Source of the DNA: Spirochaetaceae bacterium
GTDB taxonomy: Bacteria; Spirochaetota; Spirochaetia; Treponematales; Breznakiellaceae
NCBI GenBank assembly: GCA_031265635.1
Contig: JAISCK010000087.1
Span: forward strand, 1 to 5,426
DNA: 5,426 bases
Direction: 5' to 3'
Every line of letters begins with the position of its first letter. The first letter of the stretch is position 1. Position numbers and translations under genes: made by a program. The notes below the pieces were generated by a model. The model had not been told where the DNA came from. It did not search any database and saw only the letters and a list, made by a program, of their open reading frames with translations. Shown here piece after piece: positions 1 through 4,883 of this stretch.

Positions 1-85
1 CCGACTTCACTTTTTTCGGTGCCACCTGATACCGGGTTGTATATTCCCTGGTTACCGCCTGTTTTTCTTTCATAGTTAACCCCAT
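1..85 (-). CDS. Transposase N-terminus (integrase-core type), cut by the window edge
   Basis: Only the first 28 codons are visible; the gene continues off the left edge. The peptide begins MGLTMKEKQAVTREYTTRYQ and ends with a basic APKKVKS stretch. I recognise this as the start of DDE integrase-core transposases in which a short basic N-terminus precedes a helix-turn-helix, but the catalytic domain is not visible, so the assignment rests on resemblance. I chose the ATG at 85 because GGAGG (98-94, minus strand) lies 8 nt upstream. In-frame alternatives are the ATG at 100, which has GAGGA just upstream, and the ATG at 73 (MKEKQ...), which has a poor ribosome-binding site. The subterminal repeats and TGTCAAC end directly upstream support an IS context. 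The family is probably IS481-like or unclassified; whether the gene is intact cannot be judged. Confidence 0.6.
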   Translation of the reverse strand, partial: MGLTMKEKQAVTREYTTRYQVAPKKVKS

Positions 86-122
86 TGGGACGCCCTCCAT
101 GCAGCGTCCTCATAATAATTTG

Positions 123-178
123 GGTAACATTTTCAATATGAGGCATGGGTGCTTTTCGGTAACATTTTTGATGAGGCA
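123..178. repeat. Two subterminal direct repeats, likely transposase-binding sites
   Basis: Two imperfect direct copies are visible. GGTAACATTTT (123-133) is followed after 4 nt by ATGAGGCA (138-145). GGTAACATTTT (158-168) is followed after 2 nt by ATGAGGCA (171-178). The copies start 35 bp apart. Repeated subterminal units next to a transposase gene usually serve as transposase-binding sites; that role is inferred here. They could also autoregulate the transposase promoter, which must lie in this same stretch. Confidence 0.6.
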
Positions 179-188
179 ACGCGGATAG

Positions 189-219
189 TTGACACGCTAT
201 GCTTTGTCTACAGTATAAT
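189..219 (+). promoter_or_regulatory. Sigma-70-type promoter candidate for glpK
   Basis: TTGACA at 189-194 and TATAAT at 214-219 are both perfect consensus hexamers reading towards glpK. They are separated by 19 bp, which is 2 bp longer than optimal, and there is no extended -10 TG. Transcription would begin near 226 and give a leader of about 170 nt containing both hairpins. The -35 hexamer falls inside the putative IS terminus, so this may be a hybrid promoter formed by insertion. Confidence 0.5.
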
Positions 220-233
220 GTGAGCCGTGAGCC
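220..233 (+). repeat. Tandem GTGAGCC duplication
   Basis: The heptamer GTGAGCC occurs twice in direct tandem (220-226 and 227-233), between the -10 box and the first hairpin. It may be a small slippage duplication. No function is assigned. Confidence 0.45.
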
Positions 234-258
234 GGTAATTCCGCAGGGCGGAATTACC
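234..258. repeat. Perfect 11-bp inverted repeat (hairpin 1)
   Basis: GGTAATTCCGC (234-244) pairs perfectly with GCGGAATTACC (248-258) around an AGG loop. No T-run follows on either strand, so it is not a standard Rho-independent terminator. It may be an intergenic palindromic (REP-like) repeat or a structured element of the glpK leader. Confidence 0.7.
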
Positions 259-260
259 TT

Positions 261-283
261 GGAGTTTTGCTTCGCAAAACTCC
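261..283. repeat. Perfect 10-bp inverted repeat (hairpin 2)
   Basis: GGAGTTTTGC (261-270) pairs perfectly with GCAAAACTCC (274-283) around a TTC loop. It begins 2 nt after hairpin 1. As RNA, the two would form adjacent, potentially stacked stem-loops in the glpK leader, about 115 nt before the start codon. Downstream, 284-385 holds no gene I can support, only two short perfect palindromes: GGCCATGGCC (312-321) and ATTGCGCAAT (356-365). Confidence 0.7.
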
Positions 284-385
284 GCCTGGGCGAGGATGGA
301 AGGCTCTGGACGGCCATGGCCAAAAGCATGAAAATAGTGTAGTTCCTTTTGAAAAATTGCGCAATACTTCCACTTAAATTCTTCG

Positions 386-392
386 AAGGAGG
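386..392 (+). promoter_or_regulatory. Shine-Dalgarno site of glpK
   Basis: AAGGAGG ends 5 nt before the ATG at 398. It is a near-perfect anti-16S match and fixes the glpK start. Confidence 0.85.
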
Positions 393-397
393 CTTGC

Positions 398-1891
398 ATG
401 AAAAAATATATTCTGGCCCTGGACCAGGGGACCACAAGTTCACGGGCAATACTTTTTGACCACGGCCAAAAAATTATCGGTATAGAGCAGAAGGAATTCA
501 CCCAGATATATCCGAAGGAAGGCTGGGTAGAGCATGATCCCATGGACATTTATTCTTCCCAATACGCGGTGATGATGGAACTCATCACCAAATACAACAT
601 CGCTCCGGGGGACATTGCCGCCGTGGGTATCACCAACCAGAGGGAAACGACCATACTCTGGGACAGGAACACCGGGCGGCCTGTGTATAACGCCATTGTA
701 TGGCAGTGCCGGCGTACCTCAGGCATCGTGGATTCCCTTGTCGAACAGGGTCTTGGTGATTATATAAAAAAGACTACCGGCCTGGTCCCCGACGCGTATT
801 TTTCGGGAACCAAAATCAAATGGATACTGGATCATGTTGAAGGGGCCAGGGAAAAGGCAAAGAAGGGGGATATTCTCTTCGGAACCGTTGATACCTGGCT
901 GATATGGAAACTTACCAACGGCGCTGTTCATGTTACCGACTATACCAATGCCAGCCGTACCATGATCTTCGACATACATAAACTTGACTGGGACGAAAAG
1001 CTGCTTGCCGCCCTCGACATACCCCGTTCCTGCCTTCCGGCGGTAAAGCCTTCAAGCGCTGTATACGGGTACATCAATATTCAGGGAACCGAAATCCCCG
1101 TCTCAGGCGATGCCGGGGACCAGCAGGCGGCGCTTTTCGGCCAGTGCTGCTTTGAGAAGGGCGAGGCGAAAAACACCTACGGGACAGGCTGTTTCCTCCT
1201 CATGAACACCGGGAACGAAGCCTGCGAAAGCAGGAACGGCCTTATTACCACTATCGCCGCCGGCGCCGGAGAAGGCCGGGTCAGCTATGCCCTTGAAGGT
1301 TCGGTCTTTGTGGCCGGCGCGGTGATGCAGTGGCTCAGGGACGAGATGCGTTTTTTTACCGACAGCGCCGACGCCGAATACCTTGCCCAAAAGGTTCCCG
1401 ACTCAGGGGGCGTCTACCTGGTACCGGCCTTTACCGGCCTCGGTTCTCCCTACTGGGATATGTACGCCAGGGGCTGCATCGTGGGCATCACCAGGGGCAC
1501 CAGGCGGAACCACATCATCAGGGCCGCCGAGGAATCCATAGCCTATCAGAGCCTTGACCTTATCAGGGCCATGGAAAAGGACCTGGGCCTCACGATCAGG
1601 GAATTAAAGGTTGACGGCGGGGCAAGCCGCGACGCCTTTCTCATGCAGTTTCAGGCCGACATCATGAACGGAACCATCACGCGGCCTGTGGTACGGGAAA
1701 CCACGGCCCTGGGAGCGGCCTGCCTCGCGGGTCTCGCGTCAGGCTTCTGGAAGGACCTGAACGAAATACGGGCCCTCTGGCAGCGCGGCGCCAGTTTTAC
1801 CCCCGGCATGGAAGCCGAAAAACGGGACGCTCTCATTGCCGCGTGGCACAGGGCGGTGGAAAAAAGCCTCGGCTGGGATCAGGCCGTATAA
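398..1891 (+). CDS. glpK: Glycerol kinase
   Basis: This is a cytoplasmic FGGY-family kinase that phosphorylates glycerol with ATP to sn-glycerol 3-phosphate, the entry step of glycerol catabolism and a supply for phospholipid synthesis. At 497 residues it is full length (E. coli GlpK has about 502). The N-terminal phosphate-binding motif DQGTTSSR is at 9-16. Glycerol-binding residues match the E. coli enzyme: R82 and E83 in NQRETT, W102, Y134, and D241-Q242 in GDQQAALFGQ, with D241 as catalytic base. The first FGGY signature lies around 134-146 and the C-terminal ATP-binding domain includes VDGGASRDAF (405-414) and TALGAACLAG (436-445). The loop carrying the E. coli fructose-1,6-bisphosphate site (GKGGTR) is about three residues shorter here (NIQGTEIP, 227-234), and no histidine corresponds to the HPr-phosphorylated site of Gram-positive enzymes. 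The 3' end overlaps the convergent phosphatase gene by 13 bp. No glpF or glpD is in view. Confidence 0.97.
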   Translation: MKKYILALDQGTTSSRAILFDHGQKIIGIEQKEFTQIYPKEGWVEHDPMDIYSSQYAVMMELITKYNIAPGDIAAVGITNQRETTILWDRNTGRPVYNAIVWQCRRTSGIVDSLVEQGLGDYIKKTTGLVPDAYFSGTKIKWILDHVEGAREKAKKGDILFGTVDTWLIWKLTNGAVHVTDYTNASRTMIFDIHKLDWDEKLLAALDIPRSCLPAVKPSSAVYGYINIQGTEIPVSGDAGDQQAALFGQCCFEKGEAKNTYGTGCFLLMNTGNEACESRNGLITTIAAGAGEGRVSYALEGSVFVAGAVMQWLRDEMRFFTDSADAEYLAQKVPDSGGVYLVPAFTGLGSPYWDMYARGCIVGITRGTRRNHIIRAAEESIAYQSLDLIRAMEKDLGLTIRELKVDGGASRDAFLMQFQADIMNGTITRPVVRETTALGAACLAGLASGFWKDLNEIRALWQRGASFTPGMEAEKRDALIAAWHRAVEKSLGWDQAV

Positions 1892-2613
1892 AGGGCCCGC
1901 AACGCGGCGCTGTCCGCCTTGAGACGTTCCGCGAGATAGCTGTCCATGCCGCCGAATTCCCCATCTATTGTTTTGAATGAGGCTTCAAGATATTCGCGCT
2001 TGACCGCCACTATATCGGCAAACTCGGGGCGCGCCTCCAGAAGGGGCCTGAATCGTTCTTTTAAGAGCGGGACCGAAAGTTCATAATCGCTGTAAATCGT
2101 TTCCCGGTCAACGCCGAGAGCGCTCAAAAAGAGCGCCGCCGCGACGCCGGTACGGTCTTTGCCCGCCGAACAGTGAAAAAGCAGCGGCGGGGAAAGCGGA
2201 TCGGAGACAGCGGCAAAAAAACGGCGGTATTCGGGTATAAGGTCCCGGACCAGGGCGCGGTACAGGTCCAGCATGATGTCCCTGTAACTTTGCGGGCCTT
2301 TCCGTTTGTCTATGCCTGTCATGTTGCCGGCGTTAATCGGAAGCCAAACACGGTTAACAAGCGAAGCCAAATCAGGGTCCGGCGACCGCTCCCTTTCTTC
2401 CCCGGAACGGAAATCAATAATGGTTTTAAGCCCCAGCCCTTCCATCACGGTTCTGTCCTCAGACGTGAGGCTGTCAAGGTCCCCTGAACGGTATACAAGA
2501 CCCGGTTTTACCCTGCGGCCTCCCGATGCCGGATAGCCGCCGAATTCCCGTACATTGTATACGCCTGTAAGGGGGAGTATTCTGTTGTAGAGTGCTTCTG
2601 TCATACTTGTCAT
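1879..2613 (-). CDS. Tyrosine-protein phosphatase, PtpB/LipA type
   Basis: This 244-residue protein has the layout of the Y_phosphatase3 family (Mycobacterium PtpB, Listeria LipA). An N-terminal NVREFGGY (20-27) is followed by VYRSGDL (40-46), IIDFRS (65-70) and the catalytic P-loop HCSAGKDRTG (147-156). C148 would be the nucleophile and R154 the phosphate-binding arginine of CX5R. Characterised relatives remove phosphate from phosphotyrosine and in some cases phosphoserine/threonine or phosphoinositides; the substrate here is unknown. I see no signal peptide, so it is probably cytoplasmic. The gene converges on glpK with a 13-bp overlap and diverges from the UPF0158-GNAT gene. The start is uncertain: neither ATG 2613 nor ATG 2604 (codon 4) has a clear Shine-Dalgarno. 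Confidence 0.9.
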   Translation of the reverse strand: MTSMTEALYNRILPLTGVYNVREFGGYPASGGRRVKPGLVYRSGDLDSLTSEDRTVMEGLGLKTIIDFRSGEERERSPDPDLASLVNRVWLPINAGNMTGIDKRKGPQSYRDIMLDLYRALVRDLIPEYRRFFAAVSDPLSPPLLFHCSAGKDRTGVAAALFLSALGVDRETIYSDYELSVPLLKERFRPLLEARPEFADIVAVKREYLEASFKTIDGEFGGMDSYLAERLKADSAALRALYTA

Positions 2614-2636
2614 TGTAGTAAAAAGTTGCCTATCAT
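2607..2636 (+). promoter_or_regulatory. Possible promoter giving a leaderless transcript
   Basis: TTGTCA (2607-2612) and TATCAT (2631-2636) each match 5 of 6 consensus positions, with an 18-bp spacer. Initiation about 7 nt downstream would fall at or next to the ATG at 2643, which has no Shine-Dalgarno. The -35 overlaps the first codons of the divergent phosphatase gene. This is a motif match only. Confidence 0.3.
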
Positions 2637-2642
2637 AACAAT

Positions 2643-3503
2643 ATGCGTTTTGAACTTTCTCCGGCCCTGAAAGACCATATCCTTTTCTCTATGGAAGACC
2701 AGCAGGGAATTTTTTTTGTGGATACCCGGCAGGGCATGGTAATACCGGAGGAAGAAGCGGAACGCCTGAACGAAAAGGACAGCGACGGAACAAAGCGCTA
2801 CATTGACCTCCCTGAATGGGATTCTTCCGACGGGTACCGCCTCATGGAACAGTTTACCGCGTTTTTCAAAAATCCCCTGATAGGCGGGGAATTAAAGGCC
2901 GCGCTGAGTCAGAGCAGGGGCGTTTTCAGGGCCTTCAAGAATGTCCTTTCTTCCCATCCCGAGGCTGAAAAACTCTGGTACGCCCACAAGGAAAAAGAAA
3001 TGCGCGGCGTCATAGCCCTGTGGTATGACGCCCTGAGGGAAGCGTGGGGCATGGACAGCCTGGGCGCTGAGCCTGAGGAACCGGATGATCTTGTACTTGA
3101 GGATTTTCGTTTCCGCCCGCTGACCGAAGACGACCGCGCGGAGGCGGAAAAGCTGCACCTGCTTTGTGTGGGGGAGCGTATTCTTCCCGGAAAAACCTTT
3201 CCCTTTCCCGCGCGCTTTCCGGGGACCTTCCATCTTGCCGCGGAAAGTTCAGGCGGCGCTTTTGCCGCCCAGATTTCCGCTGTCCAGGAAGACGGCCTTG
3301 TCCGTATAGAACTTCTGGAAGTCAATCCCGAATACAGGGGCCTCGGACTGGGCAAAAAACTCCTCAGCCGTTTTCTTGAACTTTTGGACCCCGGCAAAAA
3401 TCCCGAAGTCCTCCTTGAACTCCCCGCCGCCTCAGACCCTTTCTCCACCGTCCTCAGGCGGGAAAACTTCACCCCCATCCTCACCACCTGGCATCGCCGG
3501 TAA
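2643..3503 (+). CDS. UPF0158-domain / GNAT acetyltransferase fusion protein
   Basis: This 286-residue protein has two parts. Residues 1 to about 138 resemble the uncharacterised UPF0158 family: an FFVDTRQGMVI strand region (24-34), RYIDLPEWDSSDGYRLME (52-69), the SRGVFRAFKNVL block (91-102) and LWYAHKEKEMR (111-121). An acidic linker (141-149) follows. Residues 155-286 look like a GNAT N-acetyltransferase fold that uses acetyl-CoA; the key motif A is VNPEYRGLGLGKKLL (227-241), with the pyrophosphate-binding RGLGLGK at 232-238. The C-terminal motif B region is short, ending RRENFTPILTTWHRR. The acceptor substrate cannot be predicted. The ATG at 2643 has no Shine-Dalgarno, but the family pattern begins immediately, so the start is plausible. 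The gene is divergent from the phosphatase gene and followed by a possible terminator. Confidence 0.85.
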   Translation: MRFELSPALKDHILFSMEDQQGIFFVDTRQGMVIPEEEAERLNEKDSDGTKRYIDLPEWDSSDGYRLMEQFTAFFKNPLIGGELKAALSQSRGVFRAFKNVLSSHPEAEKLWYAHKEKEMRGVIALWYDALREAWGMDSLGAEPEEPDDLVLEDFRFRPLTEDDRAEAEKLHLLCVGERILPGKTFPFPARFPGTFHLAAESSGGAFAAQISAVQEDGLVRIELLEVNPEYRGLGLGKKLLSRFLELLDPGKNPEVLLELPAASDPFSTVLRRENFTPILTTWHRR

Positions 3504-3509
3504 ACTGAG

Positions 3510-3536
3510 CATTACTGCGTCAGTATTGAGTTTTTT
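3510..3536 (+). terminator. Possible Rho-independent terminator
   Basis: CATTACTG (3510-3517) and CAGTATTG (3521-3528) form an 8-position stem with one T-T mismatch and a CGT loop, followed by AG and six T's (3531-3536). The stem is short and not GC-rich, so termination may be partial. It would separate the UPF0158-GNAT gene from the downstream operon. Confidence 0.45.
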
Positions 3537-3580
3537 CCCCCCATGTGTCATGATGAATACTAACGACGCATTTCTCATGA

Positions 3581-3585
3581 AAAGG
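3581..3585 (+). promoter_or_regulatory. Shine-Dalgarno that selects the start of the RNA-binding protein
   Basis: AAAGG lies 7 nt before the ATG at 3593 but only 1 nt before the ATG at 3587. The spacing favours 3593 as the true start. Confidence 0.55.
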
Positions 3586-3592
3586 TATGATT

Positions 3593-4186
3593 ATGGTTTC
3601 CCGTATTGATAAAGAAAAATTGACCGCGTACATCAAGGACCTTGTCGAAAAGATTCACACTGAAGCCGATGTTGGACTTCTCAACGCCTACCGCTCGGCA
3701 TTCCGCAAGGGGACTTCTTTTTTTAACCGCAGCTATGTGGCGGCATATCTCCTTATGCAGTCCGAAGCTGCGCGGGGCGGCAAATTCAGGGCTTCCCGGA
3801 GCTCAGGCGCTTCTTCGGCCCGGTCTCCCGGCGCCTTGTTTCAAAAGGGCAAAGATCAAGGCAAAAACGACGAAGGCCGCGTCTCCCTCCCCGAAGAAGA
3901 ATCGGCACGGCTTTTTATCAGCATAGGCAGAAACCGCCGTGTCTATCCTCGTGAAATTCTTTCCCTTATCACCGGGGCCGGAGCGTCAAGGGACGATGTG
4001 GGAACGATACGCATTCTTGACAACTATTCCTTTGTGCAGGTACGGAATACGGCGGCGGACAGCATTATCGACGCCCTTCACGGCAAAACATTCCGGGGCA
4101 GAACCCTCACGGTAAACTATGCCCGCAACCGGGGCGAAGACGAAAGCGCCTCAGACGGTGAAACTACGGAAGCGTCTGATGGTTGA
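3593..4186 (+). CDS. DbpA-type RNA-binding domain protein (no helicase core)
   Basis: This 197-residue protein has a C-terminal domain (about 106-178) like the RRM-like RNA-binding domain at the C-terminus of DEAD-box helicases DbpA and CsdA. It opens with RLFISIGRNRRV (106-117), continues with DNYSFVQV (143-150) and ends LTVNYAR (172-178). No DEAD-box helicase motifs are present. Residues 1-58 form a separate, probably helical region (RIDKEKLTAYIKDLVEK, then NRSYVAAYLL). A Ser/Arg/Gly/Lys-rich linker (about 60-95) probably contributes non-specific RNA contact, and the tail is acidic and low in complexity. It probably binds structured RNA in the cytoplasm; the target is unknown. I chose ATG 3593 over 3587 from the Shine-Dalgarno spacing. 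It is the first gene of a run of three; its stop overlaps the next gene by 8 bp. Confidence 0.82.
   Translation: MVSRIDKEKLTAYIKDLVEKIHTEADVGLLNAYRSAFRKGTSFFNRSYVAAYLLMQSEAARGGKFRASRSSGASSARSPGALFQKGKDQGKNDEGRVSLPEEESARLFISIGRNRRVYPREILSLITGAGASRDDVGTIRILDNYSFVQVRNTAADSIIDALHGKTFRGRTLTVNYARNRGEDESASDGETTEASDG
4168..4172 (+). promoter_or_regulatory. Shine-Dalgarno that selects the start of the MBL-fold gene
   Basis: GGAAG lies 6 nt before the ATG at 4179. The longer in-frame start at 4119 would add 20 residues (basic, not family-like) inside the preceding gene, so 4179 is preferred. Confidence 0.6.
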
Positions 4187-4883
4187 AAATGTTGTCGTCG
4201 GCGCCCTTTCAACAAACTGCTGGATCTATCCCCTCGAAGACCCGGGCCTTGCCCCGGATGTACCGGCTTCCCATGACCGGCCCTGCGCGGTCATTGATCC
4301 CGGCGCTGACGCGGAGGCCATAATCGCGCGGCTCGAAAGCCTGGGCTTCTACCCGGCGTACATACTCCTTACCCACGGCCATTTTGACCACATCGGGGCA
4401 CTGGGGCCTTTGGCCGCCCATTATGGCGGAAAACCGGTCATCGCCATGCACCGTTCCGACGCCGCGAAAATAGGTCCCGACGCCTACAGGGCCCACAAGG
4501 TTGATTTTGATTTTATGGGTATTCCCGATTCTGAAATTCCCGGCCCCATGGGGCTTTACGCGAACATACTCCGCCAGGGGCTTCCCGAACCGGCGCTGCT
4601 CCTTGAAGACGGGGACAGAGCAGGGCCCTTTACGGTCATGGGGCTTCCGGGCCACAGTCCGGGAAGCATAGGCTTTTATGATGAAAAGCAGGGGCTTATC
4701 TTTGGCGGGGATGTGCTTTTCCGGGACGGCATAGGCAGAACCGACCTTCCCGGCGGAAACTGGAACGACATGGTACAAAGCCTTAAAAAACTTTTCACCC
4801 TGGATGAAAAAACCAGGGTCTATCCCGGCCACGGACCGGCAACGACTCTGGCCAACGAAAGGGGGCAGTTCGCTTTCTCATGA
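4179..4883 (+). CDS. Metallo-beta-lactamase-fold hydrolase, YcbL/glyoxalase II-like
   Basis: This 234-residue protein has the complete set of metal ligands of the glyoxalase II branch of the MBL fold: THGHFDH (65-71: H66, H68, D70, H71), H159 in LPGHSPGS, D178 in FGGDVLF, and H218 in YPGHG. GIGRTDLPGG (184-193) is typical of YcbL-like proteins. The separate C-terminal helical domain that binds glutathione in classical GloB is absent, so thioester hydrolysis of the YcbL type is the best guess and the natural substrate is unknown. It should be cytoplasmic and bind two metal ions. A loop after residue 18 (about 19-35) is longer than usual before the AVIDPG strand. Its start overlaps the preceding gene by 8 bp and its stop overlaps the following gene by 4 bp (ATGA), indicating translational coupling. 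Confidence 0.9.
   Translation: MVENVVVGALSTNCWIYPLEDPGLAPDVPASHDRPCAVIDPGADAEAIIARLESLGFYPAYILLTHGHFDHIGALGPLAAHYGGKPVIAMHRSDAAKIGPDAYRAHKVDFDFMGIPDSEIPGPMGLYANILRQGLPEPALLLEDGDRAGPFTVMGLPGHSPGSIGFYDEKQGLIFGGDVLFRDGIGRTDLPGGNWNDMVQSLKKLFTLDEKTRVYPGHGPATTLANERGQFAFS

Larger units (their letters stand above)
1..194 (-). mobile_element. Putative insertion sequence end, partial
   Basis: The region upstream of the partial transposase gene has the architecture of an IS terminus. Read on the minus strand it starts with TGTCAACTATCCGCG at 194 (TGT is a common IS start), then carries two copies of a TGCCTCAT...AAAATGTTACC unit, then the transposase start. The outer boundary at 194 is inferred from the TGTCAAC terminus and is not proven. 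The other end, and therefore any terminal inverted repeat or target duplication, lies outside the window. Confidence 0.5.

Noticed and set aside
234..283. Twin hairpins as a CRISPR array or a Rho-independent terminator
   Set aside because: The two stems differ in sequence with no spacer structure, and neither is followed by a T-run.
349..379. TTGAAA...TTAAAT as an alternative glpK promoter
   Set aside because: The spacer is 19 bp with imperfect hexamers, and initiation would fall in the Shine-Dalgarno itself. The 189-219 pair is better.
208..549. Minus-strand open frame of 113 codons across the glpK leader and 5' end
   Set aside because: It runs through the two palindromes and antisense to glpK, and the peptide has no recognisable family. 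It is a shadow frame.
2909..3487. Long minus-strand frame (192 codons) opposite the UPF0158-GNAT gene
   Set aside because: Ser/Arg/Pro-rich composition typical of an antisense frame in GC-rich coding DNA. The plus-strand product has clear domains.
4119..4178. N-terminal extension of the MBL-fold protein to the ATG at 4119
   Set aside because: It would overlap the preceding gene by 68 bp and add a basic non-family sequence. ATG 4179 has a well-spaced GGAAG.
4209..4832. Minus-strand frame (207 codons) opposite the MBL-fold gene
   Set aside because: No recognisable motif, and it is antisense to a protein with every metal ligand intact.
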